Shown here in pieces: positions 9,768 through 18,594 of a stretch of 64,000 bases of DNA. The position numbers were made by a program, and so were the translations under genes. The stretch covers positions 3,968,597 through 4,032,596 of the forward strand of contig LR590083.2 in NCBI GenBank assembly GCA_901457705.2, in the 5' to 3' direction. Every line of letters begins with the position of its first letter. Position 1 is the stretch's first letter. The notes beneath the pieces were generated by a model. It was not told where the DNA came from. It made no database searches and was given only the letters and a program-made list of their open reading frames with translations. This DNA is from Beijerinckiaceae bacterium RH AL1. GTDB taxonomy: Bacteria > Pseudomonadota > Alphaproteobacteria > Rhizobiales > Beijerinckiaceae.

Positions 9768-9794
9768 AAGGCCCGGCCATGCGCCCGGCCTTTT
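9768..9794. terminator. Bidirectional intrinsic terminator
   Basis: Inverted repeat AAGGCCCGGC / GCGCCCGGCCTTTT with one internal mismatch, flanked by A's on the left and a T-run on the right. It sits between the convergent small exported gene and the SDR gene and can serve both. Confidence 0.7.
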
Positions 9795-9795
9795 G

Positions 9796-10557
9796 CTATC
9801 TGCGGCCGCGCTGGAAGCGGTGGACGAGCGGCAGCAGCACCGCGTCCGGGATCAGCGGCAGGACGAGCGCGGCGAGCTTGTTGCCGAGCCCCGGCACGAT
9901 GGTACGGCGCCTCGCCATCATGCCCGCATAGCCCGCCTCCGCCACCGCCCGCGCATCGGCGCCGCGCGACGCGCCGAGCCCGGCCCGCCTGTGGAAGCCG
10001 GTGGCGGTGACGCCGGGATGCAGCACGCTGACGCTGACCCCCGCGGCCTTCAGCTCCTCGGTGAGCGCGCGCGAGAACGCGCTGACGAAGGCCTTCGAGG
10101 CATAGTAGACCGCCATGCCCGGCCCCGGCATGAAGCTCGCGACCGACCCCACGTTGAGAATCTTGCCCTGCGCCGCGCGCAGGTCCGGGAGCAGCCGGAG
10201 AGTCAGGTCGAGCAGCGCGCGGATGTTGAGATCGACGATCCCGAGCTGCCCCGCGGGATCGAGATCCGCCACGTGGCCGACGAGGCCGTAGCCGGCATTG
10301 TTGACGAGGATGGCGACCCGCGCATCCGCCGCGGCCAGGGCCTCGACGACGGCACCGACGCCGTCCGGCGCCGCGAGGTCGGCGGCGACGATAAGCGGGC
10401 GCGGCCGGCCGGCGGCGACGAGCTCGTCGGCGAGCAGGTCCAAGGCCTCCCGGCGGCGCGCGACGAGCGCGAGGTCGTGGCCGTGGCTGGCGAGGATGCG
10501 GGCGAGCTCGGCGCCGATGCCGCTCGACGCGCCGGTGACCAGGGCGACCGCGCGCAA
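9796..10557 (-). CDS. Short-chain dehydrogenase/reductase (SDR)
   Basis: A 253-residue classical SDR, NAD(P)-dependent. It has the nucleotide-binding TGASSGIG (residues 8-15), NNAGYG, a serine in NVGSVAS and the catalytic YxxxK in YYASKAF. The sequence resembles the DltE/YqjQ-like group of broad-specificity SDRs; the substrate is unknown. It is the last gene of a tight minus-strand run (L,D-transpeptidase, secreted protein, TerB, SDR), with a 4-bp gap to the TerB gene. Confidence 0.9.
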   Translation of the reverse strand: MRAVALVTGASSGIGAELARILASHGHDLALVARRREALDLLADELVAAGRPRPLIVAADLAAPDGVGAVVEALAAADARVAILVNNAGYGLVGHVADLDPAGQLGIVDLNIRALLDLTLRLLPDLRAAQGKILNVGSVASFMPGPGMAVYYASKAFVSAFSRALTEELKAAGVSVSVLHPGVTATGFHRRAGLGASRGADARAVAEAGYAGMMARRRTIVPGLGNKLAALVLPLIPDAVLLPLVHRFQRGRR

Positions 10558-10561
10558 GGCG

Positions 10562-11062
10562 CTAGCTCTTTCCGGTCCCCGACCAGGGGCCGTCCGGCGG
10601 CGGCGCGTGCGGCTCCTCGGCGACCTTCTGGCGCAGCATGACGCGGTCGCGGGTCGAGACGCCGAGCAGCTCGGCGATGCGCCACACGACGTTCTCCTCG
10701 AACTCGGTCACCTCGCCGTCGGCGAAGACGACGTCCCACATCATCTCGATGATCTTCTGGCGCCCGTTGTCGTCGAGGCTGCGCTTCAGGACGTTCGTGA
10801 AGTGAAAGAAGTCGACCGCCTCGCGATCGCTCTGCTCGGCCCGCTCCAGGAGGCGCGTCGTCGCCGCGGCGTCGAGGCCGAAGCGCTCGTCGATGATCTC
10901 GCGCAGGCGCAGGCGCTCGGCCGCATCGACCTTGCCGTCGACGTTGGCGACGTGGATGAGCAGCGCCGCGGTGGCGAGCCTATAGTCGTCCTCGGCGAAG
11001 CCGCGGTCATCCTCCGCGCGGCCCGCCGTGTCGGCGATGAACTTCTTCAGCGCCTCGAACAT
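10562..11062 (-). CDS. TerB-family protein
   Basis: A 166-residue all-alpha cytoplasmic protein of the TerB/tellurite-resistance-like family, with the acidic helical repeats typical of the fold: DGKVDAAERLRLREIIDERFG and DGEVTEFEENVVWRIAELLGV. This single-domain type is widespread in Hyphomicrobiales without the rest of the ter operon. Its role is poorly known, possibly a metal or stress sensor at the membrane. Tight spacing on both sides puts it in one operon with envelope genes. Confidence 0.85.
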   Translation of the reverse strand: MFEALKKFIADTAGRAEDDRGFAEDDYRLATAALLIHVANVDGKVDAAERLRLREIIDERFGLDAAATTRLLERAEQSDREAVDFFHFTNVLKRSLDDNGRQKIIEMMWDVVFADGEVTEFEENVVWRIAELLGVSTRDRVMLRQKVAEEPHAPPPDGPWSGTGKS

Positions 11063-11069
11063 GAGACGC

Positions 11070-11412
11070 TCACCGGATCGGCAGGCAGGTGAAGTAGCCC
11101 TCGGGGCGATGGAAGTCGCGCCGCATGACGCGCATGTAGCGGTCGCACGAGGCCTTCGTTTGGAAGCAGAGCTTCTCGTCGCGCCAGTCGAGGACGATGG
11201 CCTCGCCCGGTCCGAGGTAGTGCGAGTAGCCGCCGGAGAAGTGGCCGAGCCAGACGCTGTCGAACGCCTGCACGGCCGGCGCTTCGCAGGGCAGGCCCTC
11301 CACCGCGAGCGCGCGCGCGCGCGAGGCCGAGGTCCGCGGCCACCGCCGGCCCGGCGAAGGCCGCCGCGCCGAGGAGAAGACCCGAGACTGCGAGCCGGAC
11401 GCGAGGCTTCAT
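11070..11412 (-). pseudogene. Secreted Cys-containing protein split by a frameshift in a GC run
   Basis: An ATG at 11412, two bases after the L,D-transpeptidase stop, starts a good signal peptide (MKPRVRLAVSGLLLGAAAFA, cleaved near AVAA). The rest of the protein is in another frame (EGLPCEAPAVQAFDSVWLGH onward, ending LPIR) with four cysteines, as expected for an exported domain. The switch lies at the 15-base GC run 11309-11323. One extra CG unit, or one base fewer, would restore about a 114-residue protein. The C-terminal part alone could start at GTG 11303 but would lack export. It may be a true pseudogene, a slippage switch or a sequencing error. Confidence 0.6.
11309..11323. repeat. GC dinucleotide run inside the frameshifted gene
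   Basis: Fifteen bases of alternating G and C (7.5 units), exactly where the signal-peptide frame and the mature-protein frame part. Such runs are prone to slippage in replication and to indel errors in sequencing. Confidence 0.8.
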
Positions 11413-11414
11413 CT

Positions 11415-11912
11415 CTAGAACCCGAGGAAGGACAGGATGCCCGCCGGCTTCGTGGTGTTGCCGGCATCGGCGACGGCGGCGTAGGGCGCCTGCCCCGGCG
11501 GCGTGCCGGAGATGGTGATCGTCGCGCCTTCCTGCTTCACCATGGCGTAGAGCTTGGCGGCATTGGCCGGCGCGACGCGCACGCAGCCATGCGAGGCGGG
11601 ATGACCGAGGTGCCGGACCTCGTAGCTGCCGTGGATCGCGAAGCCGTAGTAGAAGAAGATCGCGTGCGGCATCGGCGCGTTGTCGTACTTCTTCGAGTAG
11701 TAGACCTCGGCGAGGCGCTGCGGCGCGAAGGTGCCGGTCGGCGTCACGTAGCCGGCGCGGGCCGACGAGATCGGCCAGTCGTAGGTGCCGCTCGCCGACT
11801 GCACGTGCATGTGCTGGGTCGCGAGGTCGATCTGGATGTCGACGGTGGCATGCGCCGGCGCGGAAACGGCAAGCGCGGCGATAAGGGCGCCGCCGCACAC
11901 GATCTTCTTCAT
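11415..11912 (-). CDS. L,D-transpeptidase (YkuD), short form
   Basis: Exported peptidoglycan cross-linking enzyme of 165 residues, forming 3-3 cross-links or anchoring proteins. A signal peptide (MKKIVCGGALIAALAVSAPA) precedes a minimal YkuD domain. It has the conserved His region FAIHGSYEVRHLGHPASHGC and the catalytic SHGCVRV with the nucleophilic cysteine. I chose the ATG at 11912 because it directly starts the signal peptide; the longer frame adds an unconvincing leader. It is the first gene of a four-gene run and is paralogous to the next gene upstream. Confidence 0.93.
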   Translation of the reverse strand: MKKIVCGGALIAALAVSAPAHATVDIQIDLATQHMHVQSASGTYDWPISSARAGYVTPTGTFAPQRLAEVYYSKKYDNAPMPHAIFFYYGFAIHGSYEVRHLGHPASHGCVRVAPANAAKLYAMVKQEGATITISGTPPGQAPYAAVADAGNTTKPAGILSFLGF

Positions 11913-12046
11913 GTAAGCCTCGGTCAGAATCGCAATGGGATGCGCAAGACTGCGCTTTCCTTCCATGCGCGGAGCTGACCGTAAACGCCGAAGACGCGGG
12001 CGGCCGGATTATGCCGGCGCCCGCGCTTTTGATGTCACAAGCCGCC

Positions 12047-12685
12047 CTACTGATCGAAGCCCGAGAAGAAGCCGGTGCCGAGGCCGTAGCTCGGCTGCGC
12101 GTAGTAGCCGGTGCCGCGCGAGGGGGCGTAGTAGCCGTCGTAGCCGTCGCTCGTCTCGCCGGGCGTGGCGCTGGCATAGGCCGGCGCGTTGCGCGAGCGA
12201 TGGTGGCGCGCGACCGCGAACGGCAGCGACGCGGGCGGCCTGCCGCTGATGGCGATGCGCGCGCCCTCCGCCTTCACCATGCTGTAGAGCGCCGCCGCAT
12301 TGCCGGGCGAGAGGCGCACGCAGCCGTGCGAGGCGGGGCGGCCGAGCGAGCCGGTCTCGTAGGTGCCGTGGATGGCGTAGCCGCCGCGGAAGAAGATCGC
12401 ATGCGGCATCGGCGACATGTGGTACTTCTTCGAGTAGTGCATCAGCTCCATGTGGGTCGGCGCGTAGCTGCCGCCGGGCGTCGAGAAGCCGGACCGCGCC
12501 GAGGAGATCGGCCAGTCGTAGTCGCCCTCGTTCGACGTCACGTGCATGCGCTGGTGCGTGAGATCGATCTGGACGTGGACGAGCGCCGATGCGGCGCCGC
12601 TGCCGGCCACCAGGGCGGCGAGCGAGAGAGACGTGGTCAACAGCAGTCGAATACGAGACGAGCGCGACGCAGAATGGGGACGCAT
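12047..12685 (-). CDS. L,D-transpeptidase (YkuD) with Tyr/Gly-rich tail
   Basis: Second short YkuD enzyme, 212 residues. After the signal region (RIRLLLTTSLSLAALVAG), the domain closely parallels its neighbour: YDWPISSARSGF, YAIHGTYETGSLGRPASHGC and the catalytic HGCVRL. The extra C-terminus is rich in Tyr, Gly and Ser (GYDGYYAPSRGTGYYAQPSY), probably a flexible wall-associated tail. The sequence is close enough to the downstream copy to indicate tandem duplication. Confidence 0.93.
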   Translation of the reverse strand: MRPHSASRSSRIRLLLTTSLSLAALVAGSGAASALVHVQIDLTHQRMHVTSNEGDYDWPISSARSGFSTPGGSYAPTHMELMHYSKKYHMSPMPHAIFFRGGYAIHGTYETGSLGRPASHGCVRLSPGNAAALYSMVKAEGARIAISGRPPASLPFAVARHHRSRNAPAYASATPGETSDGYDGYYAPSRGTGYYAQPSYGLGTGFFSGFDQ

Positions 12686-12821
12686 GACGGCCTCGGGGCG
12701 AAAAATGACACGAAAGACGCCACAGGCATTCGCACGCCGCCACAGCAGCGTAAACGCAAATGGCATTTTAGAGTTTATTCAATAAATCGTCGGCGTTGCG
12801 ATCACGATTGGTCAATTCGTC

Positions 12822-13655
12822 TTAGCCCGGCCACTCCGCCTTGAGCGCCCAGACGCGGTGCGGCACGCGCAGCGGCTCCTGCGGCCAGCCGCGCGCGAGC
12901 TCCTGGGCGAGCTCGGCGTCGAAGCGCGCCACCTCGTCGGCCGCCAGCGACGCCCCGACGCCGGCCGAGGCGCGGATGCGCCCGCGCCAGGCCTCGTGCG
13001 AATAGGCGACCTCGGTGTCGTAGGAGAACGTCTCGAGCTTCTCGAAGCCGCCCTCGGCGACGTCGGCGAGCCACGGCGGGTAGAGGCCCGACGCGTTGCC
13101 GAGGTGCCAGCTGGGATTGTAGCGGTTGATCAAAGCCTCGGTCATCGCGACGACGTTGCCGCGCATCGCCAGCCAGTCGAAGTGCGCGATGACGATGCGC
13201 CCGCCCGGCCGCAGCACGCGCGCCACCTCCCGCACGGATCGTTGGCGGTCGAACCAGTGCCAGCACTGGCCGGCGGTCACGAGATCGAAGCTCTGGGCAG
13301 GGAGGCCGGTGTCCTCGGCGCGGCCCTCGACGTAGCTGACGCCGGTCGCCGCCTCGCGATCGAGCCGCGCCGCCTCGGTGAGGAGGTGCTGCTCGGAATC
13401 GAGCCCGGTCGCGTGGCAGCCGCGCAGCGCGAGGCCGCGGGCGATCGTCCCGGTGCCGGTGCCGAGGTCGAGCACGGCCTCGCCCTCGTGCACCCAGCCG
13501 TCGGCGAAGAGCCGCTTGAAGAACGACTGCGGGAAGCCAGCGCGGTAGCGCCCGTAGTCCTGCGCCGTGGCGCCGAAGTTGACGGCGGGCGTGGTGATGT
13601 CGCGCAGCGCCGACGCGCCCGCGGGCAGCACCATGTCGAGCATGCGGTTCGGCAT
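12822..13655 (-). CDS. Class I SAM-dependent methyltransferase
   Basis: A 277-residue cytoplasmic methyltransferase of the Methyltransf_11 type. The SAM-binding motif I is VLDLGTGTGTIARGLA (about residues 60-75), motif II GLDSEQHLL, and the post-motif FDLVTAGQCWHWF with RVLRPGGRIVI is characteristic of UbiE/COQ5-like enzymes. The QCWHWF stretch is common in small-molecule methyltransferases of unknown substrate. It lies 6 bp after the cytochrome b561 gene and is probably co-transcribed with it. Confidence 0.87.
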   Translation of the reverse strand: MPNRMLDMVLPAGASALRDITTPAVNFGATAQDYGRYRAGFPQSFFKRLFADGWVHEGEAVLDLGTGTGTIARGLALRGCHATGLDSEQHLLTEAARLDREAATGVSYVEGRAEDTGLPAQSFDLVTAGQCWHWFDRQRSVREVARVLRPGGRIVIAHFDWLAMRGNVVAMTEALINRYNPSWHLGNASGLYPPWLADVAEGGFEKLETFSYDTEVAYSHEAWRGRIRASAGVGASLAADEVARFDAELAQELARGWPQEPLRVPHRVWALKAEWPG

Positions 13656-13661
13656 CCGACC

Positions 13662-14279
13662 CTACTCGGCGTTGGCCTGGCGCGGCAGCATGCGATCGAG
13701 GATCGCGTCGCGGCGGACGAAGAGGTGCCACGCGGTGCCGGCGAGGTGCAGCGCGATCAGCCCCAGCAGGATCCACTGCGCGAAGACGTGCAGGCTGGCC
13801 GCCTGCTCGCCGATGTCGTGCGAGACCGGCAGCTTCGGCAGGTCGAAGAGGCCGAGGAAGCTGATCGGATGCTTGCCGCCGGACGAGGCGATGTAGCCCG
13901 AGATCGGCATGCAGAAGAGCACGAGATAGAGCAGCCAGTGCGAGGCGTTCGAGACGAGGCGGGTGAGGCCGCCCATGCTTCCGGGCAGCGCCGGCGGCGG
14001 GTTCAAAAGGCGAAAGGCGAAGCGCGCGATGATGAGCGCGAAGATGATGATGCCGATCGACTTGTGCGCCGTCGCGTAGTCGCCCGGCGCGCCGGGGAAC
14101 GGCGCCTCGAAGCTCGTCGGCGGATTGCCCTTGGTCTTGAACTCCGCGAAGATCCAGCCGAGCGGGATGATCGTGAACACCAGCGCCGCGGTGATCCAGT
14201 GGAACCATTGCGCGCCCGGCTCGTAGCGGCGGCTGCCCGTGCCGTAGAGCACGGACGAGGCGCTTGTGATGTCCTTCAT
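13662..14279 (-). CDS. Cytochrome b561 family protein
   Basis: Di-haem b-type cytochrome of the inner membrane, 205 residues with four hydrophobic helices. Candidate haem-ligand histidines are in AQWFHWITAALVF, DYATAHKSIGIIIF, SLHVFAQWILLGLIALHL and GTAWHLFVRRD. It opens near YEPGAQWFHWITA, the typical b561 start. Such proteins pass electrons between quinol and periplasmic acceptors, or act as superoxide:quinone oxidoreductases (CybB). The partner is unknown. Confidence 0.9.
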   Translation of the reverse strand: MKDITSASSVLYGTGSRRYEPGAQWFHWITAALVFTIIPLGWIFAEFKTKGNPPTSFEAPFPGAPGDYATAHKSIGIIIFALIIARFAFRLLNPPPALPGSMGGLTRLVSNASHWLLYLVLFCMPISGYIASSGGKHPISFLGLFDLPKLPVSHDIGEQAASLHVFAQWILLGLIALHLAGTAWHLFVRRDAILDRMLPRQANAE

Positions 14280-14441
14280 GAAATACTCCTTGCCGCGTCT
14301 TCTACCACGATGGCTCAGCGGCGCGGGAGACCTGCTGAAGGGAGCAGGTGAAAAGACAATGACGGTCCCCGCGCGATCGCGCCGCGGGCAAAGAATCCCA
14401 CGATCGCGACCGGCCGGGAATTTTTGCTCGGAGCCTGCCGC

Positions 14442-15764
14442 CTACGCCCCCAGCAATGGGCTCCACGCGGGATCGGACGCATAGGCCGGCGTCGGCACGG
14501 TGAACTCCTGGCGGCCGAACACGTCCGTCATGTGGATCTTCGAGCCCGCACCGCCGCCGGGATCGCGGAAGAACATCAGGAACAGGCCGTTCGGCGCCCA
14601 GGTCGGGCCCTCGTTGTGGAAGCCCTCGGTGAGCAGCCGCTCGCCGGAGCCGTCGGGCTTCATCACGCCGATCGCGAACTCGCCCTTGCCCTGCTTGGTA
14701 AAGGCGATGAAGTCGCCCTTCGGCGACCAGACCGGCGTCGAGTAGCGGCCGTCGCCGAACGAGATGCGGTTCGCCGTCCCGCCGTCGGCCGGCATCACGT
14801 AGAGCTGCTGCGTGCCGCCGCGGTCGGACTCGAAGACGATGTGCGCGCCGTCCGGCGAGTAGGACGGCGAGGTGTCGATCGCCTGCGTGTCGGTGAGCCG
14901 CTGCGGATCGTGCGAGCCGATGTCCATCGCATAAAGGTTGGTCGACTCACCTTGCGACAGCGACATGATGATCTTGCGCCCGTTCGGCCCGAAGCGCGGC
15001 GCGAAGGTCATGCCCTGGAAGCTGCCGACCGACTGGCGCTGGCCCGTCTCGATGTTCATCATCAGCACGCGCGGCTCCTCGCCGCCGAACGACATGTAGG
15101 TGATCTCCTGGCTCGTCGGCGAGAAGCGCGGCGTCACGACGAGGTCGTCGCCGCGCGACAGGTAGCGCACGCTCGCGCCGTCCTGGTCCATGATGGCGAG
15201 GCGCTTGCGGCGGTGCGTCGCCGGCCCGGTCTCGTCGATGAACACGACGCGGGTGTCGAAGAAGCCCTTCTCGCCGGTCACCTGCGAGAACACCGCGTCG
15301 GCGACGATATGGGCGACGCGGCGCGAGTTGTTGGCGTCGGTGCCGTACTGCTCGCCGGCGACCTGCTGACCGCTGGCGACGTCCCACAGCCGGAACTGCG
15401 TCTGCAGCTGGCCGCCGGTATCGGCGACGCGGCCGGTGACGACGTATTGCGCGCCCATGTTGCGGAAGGAGTCCATCGCCGGCGCGTGGTCGGGATCGCC
15501 GACGTCCTGGGCGTCGCCAACCGGCGTGATGAAGACCGAGTGCTTGAAGTCGTTGAGGATGATCGACGAGATCTTGTCGCCCGAGACGCCGGAGCCGACG
15601 AAGCGCGTGACGGCGATCGGGATCGGCTTGAAGTTGCCGCCGCGCCTGACCTCGAGCGTGCCCTGCGCGCGGGCCGAGCCCGCGAGCGGCGTGCCGACGA
15701 TGGGGGCGAGCGACAGGCCGGCGAGGAGCTGCGCGGCCGAGCGGCGGGTGAGGATCGGGGTCAT
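14442..15764 (-). CDS. tolB: Tol-Pal system protein TolB
   Basis: Periplasmic beta-propeller of 440 residues that links TolA to Pal during outer-membrane constriction. The leader contains [12 protein letters not shown], a Tat-like twin-arginine signal found in TolB of several alphaproteobacteria. The amino-terminal domain is followed by repeated propeller blades ([64 protein letters not shown]). The ATG at 15764 starts the signal; the longer frame reads through the palindromic repeat. It is last of the tolQRAB run, and pal does not follow it as usual. Confidence 0.97.
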   Translation of the reverse strand: MTPILTRRSAAQLLAGLSLAPIVGTPLAGSARAQGTLEVRRGGNFKPIPIAVTRFVGSGVSGDKISSIILNDFKHSVFITPVGDAQDVGDPDHAPAMDSFRNMGAQYVVTGRVADTGGQLQTQFRLWDVASGQQVAGEQYGTDANNSRRVAHIVADAVFSQVTGEKGFFDTRVVFIDETGPATHRRKRLAIMDQDGASVRYLSRGDDLVVTPRFSPTSQEITYMSFGGEEPRVLMMNIETGQRQSVGSFQGMTFAPRFGPNGRKIIMSLSQGESTNLYAMDIGSHDPQRLTDTQAIDTSPSYSPDGAHIVFESDRGGTQQLYVMPADGGTANRISFGDGRYSTPVWSPKGDFIAFTKQGKGEFAIGVMKPDGSGERLLTEGFHNEGPTWAPNGLFLMFFRDPGGGAGSKIHMTDVFGRQEFTVPTPAYASDPAWSPLLGA

Positions 15765-15800
15765 GGGGTCTCTCTCGCGGATGCTCGATGATGCCGACGC

Positions 15801-15968
15801 ATCCTCCCCCGCACGGCGGGGGAGGGGGACCACGCGAAGCGTGGTGGAGGGGGCTGCCGCAGCTCGCGGCAAATCGATAAGGCCGGGAGGGTCATGCCGA
15901 ACGTGAACGCGCGGCAGCCCCCTCCACCGCCTTCGGCGGTCCCCCTCCCCCGTTGCACGGGGGAGGAT
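15801..15968. repeat. Compound palindromic repeat between tolA and tolB
   Basis: Two arms of about 58-60 bp (15801-15860 and 15911-15968) are inverted copies of one another around a 50-bp spacer. Each arm itself contains hairpins: CCTCCCCCG/CGGGGGAGG, and ACCACGCGAAGCGTGGT on the left against ACCGCCTTCGGCGGT on the right. The small hairpin differs between arms by paired changes that keep base pairing. The right arm reaches the tolA stop codon. It resembles REP/BIME-type intergenic elements. Confidence 0.8.
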
Positions 15969-17173
15969 CAACCCATCTCCTTCGGATCGAAGCGAATCTT
16001 CCGGTCGCGCCAGGCGTTGTAGTAGGGCTTGTAGCGCTCGGGGATCGGCAGCGGGTCGCAGCGATTGACCGCGCGCACCGCGCTCTCGGCGAGCGAGCGC
16101 AGGTTCGGGTCGGACGGCGGGTTGAGCAGCTTCGGCTGCGCCGCCAGCGATCCGTCCGCCTGCATCTGCACCCGCACCTCCGGCACGTAGTCCTGCGTCG
16201 CGCCGAGCCCGAAGTAGCTCCAGCAGCCGCGGTAATGGTCGATCAGCCAGCCGTCGAGCTGCGCCATCATCGAGGGCGACATCTTCTCGGCGTGCGAGGT
16301 CGGCGAGCCGAGCGAGGCGAGCTGCGTCAGCGACCGGCCGGTCGAGGCCTTGTGCTGCGGCGCCTCGTGGTCGAGCAGCGCGGTGATCTTGTCGAACGAG
16401 AAGTCGCGATGCGGCTGGTCGGTCGCCTCGTTGCCCGAGCGCGCCTTCTTCGGATGCTCGTCCGGCTTCAGCTTGTCGAGGAGCTTGGCCACCTGGTCGA
16501 GCGTCTTCGGCGTCGGCTTGTCGGGCTTCGGCCGCTGCGGCCGCACGGGTGGCGGCGGCGGCACGGCCTTGGCCACCTTGACCGGCTTCGGCGGCTTCTT
16601 CGCCTCCTTCTTGGGCTCGTCCTTCGGGCGCGGCGGCGGCTTCGGCGCGATGGCCTCGGCGTCAGGCGGCGGCGGCTTGTCGTCGGAGGTGTCGGGCGGC
16701 GTCGGCGCCTCGGCCTTCTCGACCGGGCGTTCGGGCGGCGTCGGCGGCGTCTTGTCGAGCGGGCGCTGCGGCGGCGTCGGCACCGGCGGCGGAGGCGGCG
16801 GCACGGCGGCGACCGGCGGCGTCGGCTTGTCGTCCTGGCCCGGATCGTCGTTGGCCTTCTCGGGCGCGGGCGGCGGCGGCGTGTCCTTGTGCGCGTCGGG
16901 CGTCGGGTTCGCCGGATGGCGCTCCTCGAGCTCGGCGACCTTGTCGACGCGGCGCTGCGGCTTCTCCTGCTGCTTCGCCTTCTCCTCCCCGTTCATGATC
17001 TGGTTGAGGTCGTCGGTCGTGACCATCTCGACCGGCAGCGCTTCCTGCTGGTCGTCGAAGTGCGGCGGCCGCTCGAAGTTGAGCAGCAGGAACACGAGCG
17101 CGAGCACGTGCAGCCCGCCGGAGACGACGAGGCCCGGATCCTTCTTCCAGAGATCGCGAAGCGTCTGCGGCAT
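15968..17173 (-). CDS. tolA: Tol-Pal system protein TolA
   Basis: Inner-membrane-anchored periplasm-spanning protein, 401 residues. It has a single N-terminal membrane helix ([20 protein letters not shown], about residues 15-34). A long Pro/Lys/Asp-rich linker ([31 protein letters not shown]) follows, and then a C-terminal TolA/TonB-type domain containing a Cys pair ([18 protein letters not shown]). It couples the TolQR motor to TolB and Pal. The Pro-rich linker replaces the Ala/Lys helical linker of enteric TolA, as is usual in this group. Confidence 0.93.
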   Translation of the reverse strand: MPQTLRDLWKKDPGLVVSGGLHVLALVFLLLNFERPPHFDDQQEALPVEMVTTDDLNQIMNGEEKAKQQEKPQRRVDKVAELEERHPANPTPDAHKDTPPPPAPEKANDDPGQDDKPTPPVAAVPPPPPPVPTPPQRPLDKTPPTPPERPVEKAEAPTPPDTSDDKPPPPDAEAIAPKPPPRPKDEPKKEAKKPPKPVKVAKAVPPPPPVRPQRPKPDKPTPKTLDQVAKLLDKLKPDEHPKKARSGNEATDQPHRDFSFDKITALLDHEAPQHKASTGRSLTQLASLGSPTSHAEKMSPSMMAQLDGWLIDHYRGCWSYFGLGATQDYVPEVRVQMQADGSLAAQPKLLNPPSDPNLRSLAESAVRAVNRCDPLPIPERYKPYYNAWRDRKIRFDPKEMG

Positions 17174-17188
17174 CGGCTCCGGCCCGGC

Positions 17189-17638
17189 TCAGGTCTTGGC
17201 AGGCTCGGTGACGAGCGCGACGCGCTTGAAGCCGGCGGTGGTGATGATCGACATCACCTCGGCGACGCGGCCGTAGTTCACCTTGTCGGCGCCGCGCACG
17301 TAGATGCGCTCGTCGACGCCGGCCTTGGCGACGCTCTTCAGCTTCTCGGCGAGCTGGTCCTGCGGGACGATCTCGTCGTTGATGTAGATGTCGCCCTTGG
17401 GATCGATCGCCACCGAGATCGGCTTCTGGTCCATGTTGAGCGCGGCGGCCTTGGTCTGCGGCAGGTCGATCGGCACGCCTGTCGCGAGCAGCGGCGCCGC
17501 GACCATGAAGATGATCAGCAGCACGAGCATGACGTCGATGAACGGCGTCATGTTGATCTCGGCCATGGCGCGGTAGCGCGGCTGGCCGCGCCGTCCGCGG
17601 CCACCGCCGCCTCCTCTTGCCGCTACGCCGCCGGCCAT
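17189..17638 (-). CDS. tolR: Tol-Pal system protein TolR
   Basis: ExbD/TolR family, 149 residues, one N-terminal membrane helix with the proton-channel aspartate in EINMTPFIDVMLVLLIIFMV. The periplasmic domain follows (GVPIDLPQTKAAALN, then YVRGADKVNYGRVAEVM). The extra Gly/Arg-rich start MAGGVAARGGGGGRGRR is cytoplasmic. It works with TolQ as the pmf-driven motor and sits between tolQ and tolA with short gaps. Confidence 0.96.
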   Translation of the reverse strand: MAGGVAARGGGGGRGRRGQPRYRAMAEINMTPFIDVMLVLLIIFMVAAPLLATGVPIDLPQTKAAALNMDQKPISVAIDPKGDIYINDEIVPQDQLAEKLKSVAKAGVDERIYVRGADKVNYGRVAEVMSIITTAGFKRVALVTEPAKT

Positions 17639-17659
17639 GTCCGCCCCCTCAAGCTCTTG

Positions 17660-18391
17660 TCAGGCCGCGCGATCGCGGACGTTGTGCTGGTCGATCTGGC
17701 GCGACAGGATCGCTGAGAACTCGTCGGCGAAGCCTTCCATGCGCGCCTGCTTCTTGGCCACGTCGCCCGACAGCTTGTTGTAGGCGACGAGCGCCGGAAT
17801 GGCGGCGAAGAGGCCGAGCGCGGTGGCGAGCAGCGCCTCGGCGATGCCGGGCGCGACGACCGCGAGCGACGTGTTCTTCGACGCGGCGATCGAGCGGAAC
17901 GAGGTCATGATGCCCCACACCGTGCCGAACAGGCCGACGAAGGGGCCGGCCGAGGCCACGGTGGCGAGGAAGAGGAGGTTTGACTCCAGACGTTCCACCT
18001 CGCGCGAGATCGAGACGTCGAGCACCTTGTCGATGCGCGCCTGAAGGCCCATGAACGACGAGCCTATCGAGGAGACCGAGCGCTTCCATTCGCGCATCGC
18101 GGCGACGAAGAGGCTCGCCATGCCCTCGGCGGGCTTTGCGGAGAGCGTGGTGTAGAGCTCCTCGAGCGAGGTGCCCGACCAGAACGTCTGCTCGAACTTG
18201 TCCATGGCGCGGCGGAAGCGCGCGTACATGATCGCCTTGTTGACGATGATCGCCCAGCACCACACCGAGGCGCCGAGCAGCATCAGCATGACGATCTTCA
18301 CGATGAAGGACGCCTGCATGAACATGCCGAGGACCGTGACCTCGGCCACGGGGGTCGCCGCGACCGTGCTGGCAACGTTGGCGGGATCCAT
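17660..18391 (-). CDS. tolQ: Tol-Pal system protein TolQ
   Basis: MotA/TolQ/ExbB proton-channel protein, 243 residues. Three membrane helices are visible: the first near [20 protein letters not shown], and the pair around [20 protein letters not shown] and [20 protein letters not shown], with the conserved [10 protein letters not shown]. The ATG at 18391 is preceded by a good ribosome site (AAGGAAGAGACC). First gene of tolQRAB; no ybgC lies upstream. Confidence 0.96.
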   Translation of the reverse strand: MDPANVASTVAATPVAEVTVLGMFMQASFIVKIVMLMLLGASVWCWAIIVNKAIMYARFRRAMDKFEQTFWSGTSLEELYTTLSAKPAEGMASLFVAAMREWKRSVSSIGSSFMGLQARIDKVLDVSISREVERLESNLLFLATVASAGPFVGLFGTVWGIMTSFRSIAASKNTSLAVVAPGIAEALLATALGLFAAIPALVAYNKLSGDVAKKQARMEGFADEFSAILSRQIDQHNVRDRAA

Positions 18392-18453
18392 GGTCTCTTC
18401 CTTGAGAAATGGCTTCGGCGATGCGCGCGAACGCTTTGTCCTTGCGCGGGATT

Positions 18454-18468
18454 CCGTCAATTTGACGG
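18454..18468. promoter_or_regulatory. Perfect palindrome upstream of tolQ
   Basis: CCGTCAATTTGACGG is a perfect 7+1+7 palindrome about 63 bp before the tolQ start. Its position suits an operator for a dimeric regulator, but no regulator is identified. Confidence 0.3.
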
Positions 18469-18594
18469 CTTGACCGTTGCAATAGGGCAGAGTCCGCCGG
18501 CGCGTGGCATTTGCGTCGAGAAGTTAAGCGCCCGGCAGGGTTAAGGCCGGGTTAGCGGAACGCGGCGCTCAGCGTCGCATGGCTGGCACGGCTC

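Noticed and set aside
16550-17000. Apparent tandem repeats in tolA
   Set aside because: They are Pro/Lys codons of the TolA linker, not a DNA repeat array or CRISPR.
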